Source: Candidatus Nitrospira nitrificans (GTDB lineage: Bacteria > Nitrospirota > Nitrospiria > Nitrospirales > Nitrospiraceae). Taken from it: a DNA stretch of 64,000 nt. Under the pieces are notes generated by a model, which saw only the letters and a program-made list of their open reading frames with translations, ran no database searches and was not told the origin of the DNA. Position numbers and translations under genes: made by a program. Numbering within the stretch: the stretch's first letter is position 1; every line of letters begins with the position of its first letter. The DNA is taken from assembly GCF_001458775.1 (NCBI RefSeq), contig NZ_CZPZ01000006.1, forward strand, positions 1 to 64,000. The letters are read 5' to 3'. Shown here one piece after another: positions 44,201-52,753 of the stretch.

Positions 44201-47200
44201 CAATTGTTGCTTGTGGTGCGTGATGTCCTCCGCAATGCCCGCAATGCGATGTTCCCGCCCCGCCATTCTGACTCGGCGATCGGAGATCCAGCGGACATGA
44301 CCATCTCGTCCCACGATCCGATACTCGCAATGGAACACCGCCGCCGCTCCTCCGCCGACAAACCCCTCATGGTGCGCCTTCACCCGAGTACGGTCATCCG
44401 GATGGATCGAGTCGAGCCAAAGGGACCAATTACGATATATTTCTTCCCGCTCGATGCCCCAGATACAGGTGAATGCGGAATTGACATACAAGACCTTTCT
44501 TTCGTCCGGTGTCACATCCGCGATCCAGAAGGCTGAACCGACCGACTCGGCGAACTGCTGCCACCGGGCCTCGCTCTCCCTCAACGCCTCTTGTGTACGA
44601 TTGCGCTCGGTGACATCGGTGGCAATGACGCCGATGGCCGAGAGACGACCAGCCGCATCGCTCACCGGGAACTTGACGACAATGCTGGTATGAGGCCCGT
44701 CTTCCTGCTCCGCGACTTCCTCAAACTCCTGTCCTCGTCCGCCGGCCAACACCTGTCGATCATGCGATTCAAACTGTTCGGCCTGCTGTGGTGAAAACAG
44801 TTCTCGATCCGTCTTCCCCAAGGCCGTGCCAGGATCCAGCCGGAAGACTTCGTCGAACCGCCGATTGGTATACACATACTGCCCATGGTGGTCTTTCAGA
44901 GCGGTCAAATTCGGCGCGTTGTCGAAGAATTGTCGAAAGCGCTCTTCGCTCTGACGCAGGGCTTGCGTCCGGTCGCCCACCTGCTGTTCCAATGTGGCGT
45001 TAAGATCGGCCAACGCTTTCTCCGCCTGCTTGCGCTCGGTGATGTCCTCGCACACGATGAGCGCCAAGGATTCTTCAACCCGATTTTGGAGCACGCGCGC
45101 GAGCTCGCGTACCCACAAGACCGAGCCGTCGCTTCGCACCTTGCGGAATTCCCATTGCGCGACTCCTTCCGGCCGACGAAAGAACGCCTCCATCTCGGCA
45201 CAGACGCGCGCGCGGTCTTCCTCGAAGAAAATCGACGCCACCGACTTCTCGACCAGATCCTCGACGCGATAACCCAAGTACTGCGCGCCGTACTGATTGA
45301 CGGATCGAAGGATACCTGTTCCATCCACGGTAAAATACATGGAGGGAGTTTCATCATAGAGAGTCCGGTATCGCTCCTCGCTCTGACGCAGAGCGTCCAG
45401 GGTCGATTGGCGGTCCAGCTCACCGCCGAGCCACCGGGCCATGAGTTGAATGAAATCCCTTTCGGCCTCGGTAAAACGTTTTGCGCGAGGTTCGGTATTC
45501 GCAAAACACAGGGTCCCGTAGGTGCGCTCCCGTCCGTTGATCACGGTCCCGATGTACGATTCCAACTTCAGCGCGGCATACGCCGGGTGCCGCCGCCACT
45601 CCGGAGAAGCACCGGCATGTTCGAAACTCAATGTCCCGCTCTGGCGAAGGGTCTCGCTGCAGTACGTCTTGCCCAGCGGCACACTCATACCAGGGTGGAA
45701 AGCCGTACCAGGCGCGTTCACCTGCCCCACCTCCAACGCTTCGCCCCGGATAAAGGTCTCCATTCCGATCGGTGTGTCGAAGAATCGGCACCCGAGGTGA
45801 AGCAGCGCTTCGACCCGCTCCTTGAGCGACTGGCCCTGCGCCGATGCAATATCGTGGAGCGCGCGGATCGCCTGTCGGCTCCTCCACAGGACCTGTTCCG
45901 CTTGTTTTCGCTCGGTGATATCGGAGAACAGGCCGAGGATCGCCGGCTTGCCGTTCCAGTGGATCCGCGCTGCCTCGACCTGAACCGGGATCGATGTTCC
46001 ATCCATCTTCAGATAGATGCGTTCCGCGCTATGGACGGAGACCCCGCCGTTCAGCAGGCGTTTCACATTCTCGCGGACTTCCGGATGATAGTCCGGATGG
46101 ATGAATTCAAACGTCGGCCGGTCCAGAATTTCCCGAACGGCGCTCGCTCCCAGGAGGACGGCACCCGTGGGGTTGATGTAAACCGTTCGTCCTTCACTGA
46201 AGACGACGACACCAGACGGTGAAAGCTCGACCAACGTCCTGTACCGTTCTTCACTCTCCCGTACCGACTCTTCCATCAGTCTGCGATCGGTAATATCGAC
46301 ATGCGAGCCGAGCACGCGAATCTGTCGACCATCCGCCTCCGCGACAAACGAGGCCCGCGCCTCGATCCAGCGATACTGCCCATCCTTGTGCCGCAGCCGA
46401 AATTCCTGTCGATAGTCTCCCTCGCGGCGGGACACGTAATCTCGCACATACGCCATCACCGCATCCCGATCCTCCGGGTGTAGACGCGCCGTCCATGCTT
46501 CAAAAGAATCCGCGATCTCCTCCGGCTCGTATCCCAGCTGACGCTTCCATTCGTCGGAAAAGACCACGTCGTTCGTTTCGGTGTTCCAATCCCAGAGTCC
46601 GATACCTGACGCACGGAGGGCCTGTCGGAGTTTTTCTTGCGAAGCCCGGAGCATCGCCTCCACGCGCTTCCGCTCGGAAATGTCGTGAGCATTCACGATC
46701 ACGCCGCATCGGCCATCTGAATCGCGGATGATCCGACCGATTCCTTCGAAATTTCTCCACACGCCGCTCTTGTGGTGAAAACGAAACTCGGCGAACTGAG
46801 GCGTTCCAGGCTGCTGAACGAGCAGATGAAATTTTTCGGTGACGGCGGGAAGGTCCTCGTGATGAACAAATTCGACCGCGCTACGCCCATTGAGCTCGTG
46901 CTGGGCATAACCGAGCCATCGTTCGACCGACGGACTTTCATACCGGATCGTGCCGTCCAGATTGAAAACGATGATGACGTCCGAGGAGTGCTCGATAAGC
47001 GCGCGAAAATGCGCTTCGCGTTGTTGCAGAACCAGCTCCGCCCGCTTGCGATCAGTAATGTCCAAGGCCGTTCCGGACATACGGCGGGGTTGCCCGCCGC
47101 TATCACGCCCGACCTCGCCGCAGCAATGAATCGTCCGTACCTCGCCATCGGGGCGGACGACTCGGCATTCCAGGTCGTATGCTGCGACTCCTGCTAACGC

Positions 47201-47503
47201 GTCATCGATCGACGCCAGCACCCGATCATGATCGTCCGGCAGGATCGCCGACACAAAGCTGTCGAAGGTGACCGCCCGTGATCGAGGTTCATAGCCGAAG
47301 ATCCGGTAGAGTTCATCCGACCATTCCACCTCGCCGCTTGCGATGTCCCAACTCCAACTCCCCAGATGAGCAAGGGCTTGTGCGACCTCGAGGTGACGAG
47401 TCTGTTCGTGCAGGACTCGGTCACGTTCGGCCAATTCACGGGCGAGATCGGCAACTTGCCTGCGCAGCAGATCCAATTCAGGACGGTGACTCGTGGGATT
47501 CAT
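41234..47503 (-). CDS. Giant soluble multi-PAS/GAF histidine kinase (HisKA_3 type)
   Basis: 2089 residues with no membrane helix. By eye I count 13 PAS domains, most closed by a PAC signature of the 'DITDRKRAE' type, at roughly 45-155, 165-285, 290-415, 418-535, 715-835, 865-985, 990-1115, 1120-1235, 1265-1385, 1390-1505, 1510-1630, 1635-1750 and 1755-1875. One GAF domain lies at about 545-700 ('LGCRFFDTPIGMETF', 'GKTYCSETLRQSG'). Two short coiled linkers occur ('ALADLNATLEQQVGDRT', 'HGELERKVMERTAELQ'). The output is HisKA_3 ('ERERISQDLHDGILQALYAV') and HATPase ('GIGHGLANMAARAQ'). PAS 10 and 11 are close to each other, which suggests internal duplication. It is coupled to the NarL-type regulator. 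Confidence 0.9.
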   Translation of the reverse strand: MNPTSHRPELDLLRRQVADLARELAERDRVLHEQTRHLEVAQALAHLGSWSWDIASGEVEWSDELYRIFGYEPRSRAVTFDSFVSAILPDDHDRVLASIDDALAGVAAYDLECRVVRPDGEVRTIHCCGEVGRDSGGQPRRMSGTALDITDRKRAELVLQQREAHFRALIEHSSDVIIVFNLDGTIRYESPSVERWLGYAQHELNGRSAVEFVHHEDLPAVTEKFHLLVQQPGTPQFAEFRFHHKSGVWRNFEGIGRIIRDSDGRCGVIVNAHDISERKRVEAMLRASQEKLRQALRASGIGLWDWNTETNDVVFSDEWKRQLGYEPEEIADSFEAWTARLHPEDRDAVMAYVRDYVSRREGDYRQEFRLRHKDGQYRWIEARASFVAEADGRQIRVLGSHVDITDRRLMEESVRESEERYRTLVELSPSGVVVFSEGRTVYINPTGAVLLGASAVREILDRPTFEFIHPDYHPEVRENVKRLLNGGVSVHSAERIYLKMDGTSIPVQVEAARIHWNGKPAILGLFSDITERKQAEQVLWRSRQAIRALHDIASAQGQSLKERVEALLHLGCRFFDTPIGMETFIRGEALEVGQVNAPGTAFHPGMSVPLGKTYCSETLRQSGTLSFEHAGASPEWRRHPAYAALKLESYIGTVINGRERTYGTLCFANTEPRAKRFTEAERDFIQLMARWLGGELDRQSTLDALRQSEERYRTLYDETPSMYFTVDGTGILRSVNQYGAQYLGYRVEDLVEKSVASIFFEEDRARVCAEMEAFFRRPEGVAQWEFRKVRSDGSVLWVRELARVLQNRVEESLALIVCEDITERKQAEKALADLNATLEQQVGDRTQALRQSEERFRQFFDNAPNLTALKDHHGQYVYTNRRFDEVFRLDPGTALGKTDRELFSPQQAEQFESHDRQVLAGGRGQEFEEVAEQEDGPHTSIVVKFPVSDAAGRLSAIGVIATDVTERNRTQEALRESEARWQQFAESVGSAFWIADVTPDERKVLYVNSAFTCIWGIEREEIYRNWSLWLDSIHPDDRTRVKAHHEGFVGGGAAAVFHCEYRIVGRDGHVRWISDRRVRMAGREHRIAGIAEDITHHKQQLALMAQTEAIGNIGGWELDFLTNRLWWSDETYRLYDTTPELYSPTVETAVNFCMSDSRSLIAEALRKGAEQGTPWDLELELLTAKGRRVTVRVVGKVDVVKERAVRAYGTFQDITDRKRSEEALQRAHGELERKVMERTAELQASQERYARATAIGKVGVWELDVIRGEYHADANLKALFGYAPEELSTDPFVWLDLVCREDQPIAMKNWELVQSGAADACHYELRMVKKDGSMVWTDVRCHSVRDQDGRLTHLIGATVDVTERKQAEQALRESEERFSKAFRTSPHPIGITEVATGRCIEVNDACLELFGFRREEVIGSTTLMLGIWPNLEDRVRVIERLKAGQPVRNMEFALKIKSGALRYLLASADLAELNGTLCVVTIANDITDRKQAEEALRRSEERFAKAFQASPNPVVISELDSGLVVDANDAACQLFAYSKEEVVGRTTQQIGLWPSTEARDRYLELLLSQGSVRNVEVALRSKSGEVRQCLLSAELIELNGKQCSVTVGDDITESKRLEKALRLTQFSVDQAVEAIVWLDPHARIFNVNDAACDMLEYSREQLLAMTVHDIDPNFPVERWAEHWHFLKQQGALTFDAKFWSRTGNVLETDVTVNYLQYDGQEYGCMILRDVAERKQAEAELHRSHRFLRQVIDTDPDLIFARDRDGRFALANKALADWYGTTVEALIGKSDSDFNVNAEEVEFFRRSDLEVFSSGMDRFILEERITDAGGRTRWLQTVKRPIFDDHGQVHMVLGAATDITERKRMEEILLQRERDLSAALQERERISQDLHDGILQALYAVGLGLEACKPLIKKQRDPMAEKFRATLDQAIGQLNQVMTEVRNFIAGLESQVLQGGDFSTALRTMVETMSIASFTKCRVRIDEAAARRLSTEQALHIINIVREGVSNALRHSRAKHITVSLRDLIRSDRLAVTDDGIGFNTRSVQGIGHGLANMAARAQKVRGLFAIQSKPDKGTRVSLDLPKDTPYAHT

Positions 47504-47736
47504 GATGAGGCTCCTTGCCGTCGCGACGCCGACAGCACCTCAACAGCCAGCGCAACTCACAAGAGCGACCAGGTCGCGTCGCGAATGAGGATTGATGGTG
47601 ACGGCCCAGCCTACTACTTCCCAAGTTCCCAAGAAAAAACCTCGGGATGGGGCTAGTGTCCTATGGGAATGCGTGAAAGTCTAGATCCAAATGGCCCGGA
47701 GTCTCTAGCCGGAATCAGCGGGGCTGCATCGATCGA

Positions 47737-47820
47737 TGGTGCCGAAGGCGGGACTTGAACCCGCACGGCTTTCGCCACACGCCCCTCAAACGTGCGTGTC
47801 TGCCATTCCACCACTTCGGC
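47737..47820 (-). tRNA. tRNA-Leu (anticodon GAG)
   Basis: The minus strand starts GCCGAAG and ends CTTCGGC-A-CCA, with the CCA encoded. A D-arm, an anticodon stem CACGT/GCGTG around a TTGAGGG loop, a variable arm (TGGCGAAAGCCGT) and the GGTTCAAGTCC T-arm are all present. The long variable arm and the GAG anticodon (47785-47787) identify a class II leucine tRNA. Confidence 0.95.
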
Positions 47821-47952
47821 CACCGAAAAATCAGAACCGTCACACGGGACGCCTGACTGAGGGGAGGGGCATTATAGAAGTAGGGTAAAATTCTTGTCAA
47901 TCAACCGGACGTTCTGTAGAATCGGCACCTTATTGTCCTATGGCGTTCTTCC

Positions 47953-48633
47953 ATGACGCGAACAGACGCACAGGGCCTCTCCTCTTCCATTGCGGCATTT
48001 TTTGATGTCGACAATACCATTTTGCCCGGCGAAGCGAGCGAAGTCAGATTTTTCCGCTGGCTGTGGCGACGCGGGATCGTCGGGTGGCCTGAAGCTCGCG
48101 AGAGCGTGTCGTGGCTCCTGCGGCATTTTCCGGCATGGTCGCTGCACCCGCTCCGCGAGCGGAAGCTGTACCTGGCCGGAAAACCTTCGCAAGTGATTCA
48201 ACCGTTGGGCGAGGAGTTTTGTCGCGAGGAACTCTGTCCTCGTGTCTCTCCCGCCGCCATGCGGATGCTCGACGAGCATCGCCGTGCCGGCCATGCCATC
48301 ATTTTCGTGACCGGGTCCATCGATTTTCTGATCGCCCCCGTCGCTGACGCGCTTCGGGTTGATCGTTGCTTTGCCACTCGATTGGAGCAGCAGAACGGAC
48401 TCTATACCGGTTTCCTAGTGCCCCCCCTGCCGTATGGAGAAGGGAAGCGCCAACTCATTGATCGATTGACCCATGAACTGACGTTGGATCTGTCCCAATG
48501 CTATGCGTACGGAGACAGTCCCGGTGATCTCAACCTGCTCCGGGCCGTAGGCCATCCGACGGTGGTGAATCCGATTCGTGGCATGGCCTCCATCGCCCGA
48601 CAAAAGAACTGGCCGATCGTCAAATGGCGATGA
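47953..48633 (+). CDS. HAD-IB family (SerB-like) phosphatase
   Basis: 226 residues; ATG 47953. Motif I is 'AAFFDVDNTILPG' (D18 and D20 region), motif II is 'IIFVTGSIDF', and motifs III/IV include 'YGEGKRQLIDRL' and 'CYAYGDSPGDLNLLRAVGHP'. The subfamily HAD-IB contains phosphoserine phosphatase-like and acyl-phosphate hydrolases; the helical cap here ('FFRWLWRRGI', 'RKLYLAGK') fits CicA- or SerB-like proteins of unknown substrate. It follows tRNA-Leu on the opposite strand. Confidence 0.85.
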   Translation: MTRTDAQGLSSSIAAFFDVDNTILPGEASEVRFFRWLWRRGIVGWPEARESVSWLLRHFPAWSLHPLRERKLYLAGKPSQVIQPLGEEFCREELCPRVSPAAMRMLDEHRRAGHAIIFVTGSIDFLIAPVADALRVDRCFATRLEQQNGLYTGFLVPPLPYGEGKRQLIDRLTHELTLDLSQCYAYGDSPGDLNLLRAVGHPTVVNPIRGMASIARQKNWPIVKWR

Positions 48634-48710
48634 GTGACTCCTTGTGATCAAATCAACCGCCTCCTTGGTGAATCATCCAATCGACGATTCGGTTAATCCG
48701 CACATGACTC

Positions 48711-49346
48711 ATGCGCGTCACTGAAATTTTTCATAGCGTTCAAGGCGAGTCGACCTTTGCCGGCCTCCCATGCGTGTTCATACGTCTCACCGGTTGCCCG
48801 CTGCGATGCACCTGGTGTGACACGGACTATGCGTTCTTTGGCGGAACGGACCGGTCCATCGATGACATTCTCGACAGGGTGCGATCCTACGGGTGTCAGT
48901 TGGTGGAAGTAACGGGCGGGGAGCCGCTGGCGCAACCGGACGCCGGCACATTGCTTCGTCGATTGTGCCGCGAAGGATTCACGGTCCTCCTTGAAACGAG
49001 CGGGGCGGTGGACACCGCCATCGTCGACCCGTCGGTCCGCATTATCTTGGACGTGAAATGCCCGGGAAGCGGCATGACGGACCGGATGCACTGGCCCAAT
49101 GTCGAACGGTTGCGGCCACAGGACGAAGCAAAATTCGTCATGCAAGACCGGAGTGATTACGAATGGGCGAAAACCATTCTGGATCGCTTCCGGTTGACCG
49201 CTCGCTGCTCGGTTCTCTTTAGTCCGGTGTTTGGCGCGCTGGATCCACGACAGTTGGCCGAATGGCTCTTGGCGGATCGATTGCCGATTCGCCTTCAGTT
49301 GCAACTCCACAAGCACATCTGGACACCCGATATGCGGGGAGTGTGA
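48711..49346 (+). CDS. queE: 7-carboxy-7-deazaguanine synthase (QueE), radical SAM
   Basis: 211 residues. 'EIFHSVQGESTFAGLPCVFI' precedes the radical SAM triad C-x3-C-x2-C in 'GCPLRCTWCDTDYAF', and 'EVTGGEPLAQ' is the SAM-binding GGE motif. The enzyme makes 7-carboxy-7-deazaguanine, a precursor of queuosine and other deazapurines. It is independent of the HAD gene (77-base gap), and no queC or queD lies nearby. Confidence 0.9.
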   Translation: MRVTEIFHSVQGESTFAGLPCVFIRLTGCPLRCTWCDTDYAFFGGTDRSIDDILDRVRSYGCQLVEVTGGEPLAQPDAGTLLRRLCREGFTVLLETSGAVDTAIVDPSVRIILDVKCPGSGMTDRMHWPNVERLRPQDEAKFVMQDRSDYEWAKTILDRFRLTARCSVLFSPVFGALDPRQLAEWLLADRLPIRLQLQLHKHIWTPDMRGV

Positions 49347-49438
49347 AGACTACCGCCGTCGATCGAGACGGAGAAGTTCCGATGACAATCAACAATCGGC
49401 TGATGCTGCTTACCCATTGATGCATCAAAGGAGAATCG

Positions 49439-50950
49439 ATGCCCATTCTGCGAGTTCACGCGAAACAAGGACATGCTGACACCGAGACCACCGACGCACT
49501 GGTCCTCCTGCTTTGTGAAGGGGAGGGACTGCCGAAGGAAGATGGGGCCATGCTGGATCAACTGCTCGGTGGAGCCCTCCGTGATCTTCTGCAATCCAAG
49601 GAGTTCGATGGAAAGGTCGGTACCGTCCTTGTGTTTCATACGCACGGGAAAATTCCGGCGAAGCGGTTGATACTGGTCGGCATGGGCAAGAAACAGGGCT
49701 TGGGGTTGGATCAGATACGACAGGCGATGGGACATGCCGTCAAACGGGTGCGCCAAGCCAAATCCGGTTCCTTTGCGGTGGCGCTGCCGAGCGTCACGCC
49801 GCATGGGGCGTCGCCGATCGACGTGGGCCAGACCATGACCGAAGGGGCGATCCTAGGAAGCTATCAATTCACGGCCTATCGCAGCGAGGCCCCGACGGGT
49901 AAGGACGTGACGGCGATGACGGTTCTGGCTCCGCAGAAAGATCAGCTGCCTCGGCTGTCGGAAGGGATTCGTCGCGGTGTCGCGACCGCTGAAGCCACGG
50001 TCTATGTTCGGGATCTCTGCAACCATCCGTCGAATGTGATGACACCGACCAGGATCGCCAGTGAAGCAAAAACCGTGGCGAAGGAAGTCGGCGTGAATCT
50101 CAAGATCCTTGAACAAAAGGACATGGAAAAACTCGGCATGGGCGCGCTGCTGGGGGTCGCGAAAGGCAGCCACGAACCGCCGAAGTTCATCATTCTCCAG
50201 TACCACGGAGCCAAGAACAAAGCCGATCGCCCGGTCGTGCTCGTCGGCAAGACGATCACCTTCGACACGGGTGGGATCTCGCTCAAACCGGCGGAGAATA
50301 TGGAACAGATGAAGGCCGACATGACCGGTGGAGCGGAGGTATTAGCCACGATGCGGGCGGCGGCGCGGCTGAAGCTCCCCCTCAATCTCATCAGCATTCT
50401 CCCGGCGGCGGAGAATATGCCCGGCGGCCGGGCGATGCGACCGGGCGACGTGGTCAAGACCCTTTCGGGCAAGACCGTGGAGGTGCAGAACACGGACGCC
50501 GAGGGCCGCCTGATCCTGTCCGACGGCCTTGCCTATGCGACGCGATTTAAGCCGGCCGCGCTGATCGATATCGCCACGTTGACGGGAGCATGCGTCGTCG
50601 CGCTGGGTCAGTTTGCCATCGGAATGTTCGGCACCGATGCGACGTTGAAAGATGCCATTCAGAAGGCCGGTCTTCGAGCGGGCGAGCGGGTATGGGAAAT
50701 GCCGTTATGGGAAGAATATTTCGAGCAACTGCGCAGCGATGTGGCCGACATGCGGAACATCGGCGGGCGTGGGGGTGGCATGATCACGGCAGCACTGTTT
50801 TTAAGCAAGTTCGTCGGCGACGCCCCTTGGGTGCATCTCGACATCGCCAGCACCGATTGGAGCGAGCGGGAACGGGCATATATCCCCAAAGGCCCGACCG
50901 GCATCGGCACTAGACTGTTGATCCAGTTCCTCATCAATCGCTCACTCTAA
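49439..50950 (+). CDS. pepA: Leucyl aminopeptidase (M17)
   Basis: 503 residues, start at ATG 49439 behind AAAGGAGAA. The N-terminal macro-like domain ends near 170. The catalytic domain has 'VGKTITFDTGGISLKP' (Lys and Asp metal ligands), 'MKADMTGGAEVLATM', 'AENMPGGRAMRPGDV' and the family signature 'NTDAEGRLIL'. A dinuclear Zn/Mn exopeptidase acting on N-terminal Leu and related residues, active as a hexamer in the cytoplasm. Related PepA proteins can also bind DNA. Confidence 0.95.
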   Translation: MPILRVHAKQGHADTETTDALVLLLCEGEGLPKEDGAMLDQLLGGALRDLLQSKEFDGKVGTVLVFHTHGKIPAKRLILVGMGKKQGLGLDQIRQAMGHAVKRVRQAKSGSFAVALPSVTPHGASPIDVGQTMTEGAILGSYQFTAYRSEAPTGKDVTAMTVLAPQKDQLPRLSEGIRRGVATAEATVYVRDLCNHPSNVMTPTRIASEAKTVAKEVGVNLKILEQKDMEKLGMGALLGVAKGSHEPPKFIILQYHGAKNKADRPVVLVGKTITFDTGGISLKPAENMEQMKADMTGGAEVLATMRAAARLKLPLNLISILPAAENMPGGRAMRPGDVVKTLSGKTVEVQNTDAEGRLILSDGLAYATRFKPAALIDIATLTGACVVALGQFAIGMFGTDATLKDAIQKAGLRAGERVWEMPLWEEYFEQLRSDVADMRNIGGRGGGMITAALFLSKFVGDAPWVHLDIASTDWSERERAYIPKGPTGIGTRLLIQFLINRSL

Positions 50951-50973
50951 GGCGAGAGAAAGACGGTTCGACG

Positions 50974-52071
50974 ATGTCGTACGATCAGATCGGCCAACTC
51001 TTCATGATAGGGTTCGATGGCGCCGCTGTTTCCGCGGACCTCGCCTCCTTCATCAGGGAATATAAACCCGGTGGGGTCATTCTGTTTTCGAGGAATCTCG
51101 AATCGATCGCGCAGATCGTTGAATTGACAAGCGACCTTCAACGCTGCAGTCCACACTCCCCCCTCATTATCTCTATCGATCAAGAAGGCGGACGGGTCTC
51201 ACGGTTGCCGAAGGACTTTACCATTTTCCCACCGTGTGAAGTCCTTGGGCGATGCCGTTCCTCTGAACTGGCTTACGCCGCGGCAGCCACGACCGCAACA
51301 GAGCTCAAGGCCGTCGGCATCAACATGAATATGTCTCCGGTGCTGGACGTGAACAGCAACCCCGCCAATCCGGTGATCGGTGATCGCGCCTTCGGTGCAA
51401 CTCCTGACCTCGTAGCTGAATTGGGGTTGGCCACAGTGGGCGGCCTCCAGGACAATCGCGTCGTGGCGTGCGGAAAGCATTTTCCCGGTCATGGCGATAC
51501 CAACTCGGACTCGCACAAGGAGTTGCCCATCGTGACGGCGCCGCGCGAACGGTTGGAGCGCATTGAGTTTCCTCCGTTCCGGCGGGCGGTTGCGAACGGC
51601 GTGGCGACGATGATGACGGCCCACGTTCTGTATCAGGCGTTGGATGAGAAACGGCCGGCAACCTTGTCCCCGACCATCATCGGGAGATTCCTTCGCGAGG
51701 AGCTGCACTACGACGGGGTCGTATTGACAGACGATCTCGAGATGCATGCCATCATCGATCATTACGGCATCGGCGACGCGACCATCCAGGCCATCCAAGC
51801 CGGTTGCGACATGCCGTTAATCTGTAAAGACCGCAACCGCGTCGTAGCCGCGATGACTGCCGTGGACAAGGCTGTGGCGAACGGGGACATCTCTGCCGGA
51901 CGGTTGGCCCAATCCCTCGCGCGGATTCGCCGCGTGAAAGAGCGTTTCCTGCTTCCCTATCGCCCTGTGATGATTTCAGATGCGAAGCTTGTGGTGGGGT
52001 GCCGAAGCCACAAAGCGCTCTTGCGCTCCATCGACCGGACAGGAGAACGATTCGCGAAATCCGACCTATGA
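50974..52071 (+). CDS. nagZ: Beta-N-acetylhexosaminidase (GH3, NagZ-type)
   Basis: 365 residues; ATG 50974, 23 bases after pepA. The GH3 pattern is intact: 'GGVILFSRNLESIAQIVELT', 'IDQEGGRVSRLP', 'NMSPVLDVNSNPANPVIGDR', the NagZ catalytic-loop motif 'KHFPGHGDTNSDSHKELP' (His/Asp) and 'VVLTDDLEMHAI' (nucleophile Asp). It removes GlcNAc from muropeptides during cell-wall recycling. The C-terminal 25 residues are extra and basic. Confidence 0.92.
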   Translation: MSYDQIGQLFMIGFDGAAVSADLASFIREYKPGGVILFSRNLESIAQIVELTSDLQRCSPHSPLIISIDQEGGRVSRLPKDFTIFPPCEVLGRCRSSELAYAAAATTATELKAVGINMNMSPVLDVNSNPANPVIGDRAFGATPDLVAELGLATVGGLQDNRVVACGKHFPGHGDTNSDSHKELPIVTAPRERLERIEFPPFRRAVANGVATMMTAHVLYQALDEKRPATLSPTIIGRFLREELHYDGVVLTDDLEMHAIIDHYGIGDATIQAIQAGCDMPLICKDRNRVVAAMTAVDKAVANGDISAGRLAQSLARIRRVKERFLLPYRPVMISDAKLVVGCRSHKALLRSIDRTGERFAKSDL

Positions 52072-52262
52072 CCTTTGCCTTCCTTCTTGCAAAATAACAG
52101 GCTGGACAACTTTGTGCAGTGTCTCTCAGGAGAATTCCCTGGCCGAGATGGAAGACCTCACCTCACTGAAGTGAGGAAGCGAAACCTCCCTCATTCCCCT
52201 ACCGAATACCTTGCCCTCTTCTCATCTCTTGTGGCATCATGAACCTTCCTGTGGAGGGCCTT

Positions 52263-52727
52263 ATGGCCTCATTGCTCGAGTACGTTGGATCTGTCCATAT
52301 TTTTCTTGGGCCCTACCGGGGTAATCCGATCGCGATCTATTTGCGGCGGACGGAATCAGGCTGCCAGGTCGGACCGAAAGTCTATCCTTGGAACGATGTC
52401 CTGGGTATCGGTGAAACACCGAATAAGGCCGCTGCCGATTTCGAGGAAAAATGGAAGACAAAGGGCTTAACAGCGGACATGTATTCGGGTCCAGCCTGGG
52501 AAGGAGGCATTAAGCCGGAACGACCGGCGCCGCCCAAACCAGCTGCCCCTCCACCTAAACCGGCTACTCCACCCAAGCCCGCAACCGCTCCAGTGGAAAC
52601 CACCCCCGGATCGCCTGTTCCGGCCGCTCCCGTCACGAACACGGTTCGACCTGCGACGGTTCCCGTTGAAGAGCCTTCTACCGCAGCACCCGCTTCCTCA
52701 CCTCAGCCCTCCGGAAAGTCGGACTAG
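52263..52727 (+). CDS. Hypothetical protein with proline-rich tail
   Basis: Start at ATG 52263 after GGAGG; 154 residues. The N-terminal 85 residues look folded ('VGSVHIFLGPYRGNPIAIYL', 'SKSAADFEEKW'-like helix, 'NDVLGIGETPNKAAADFEEK'). The remainder is a Pro/Ala repeat-rich tail ('PAPPKPAAPPPKPATPPKPA'). No signal peptide, so probably cytoplasmic. No family recognised. Confidence 0.55.
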   Translation: MASLLEYVGSVHIFLGPYRGNPIAIYLRRTESGCQVGPKVYPWNDVLGIGETPNKAAADFEEKWKTKGLTADMYSGPAWEGGIKPERPAPPKPAAPPPKPATPPKPATAPVETTPGSPVPAAPVTNTVRPATVPVEEPSTAAPASSPQPSGKSD

Positions 52728-52753
52728 ACTTCCTCGTTAGAGCCGTCCCTCAC

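Noticed and set aside
52161-52176. Perfect palindrome CCTCACTGAAGTGAGG as a terminator
   Set aside because: The loop would be too small and no T-run follows; it may be a protein-binding site, but nothing supports that.
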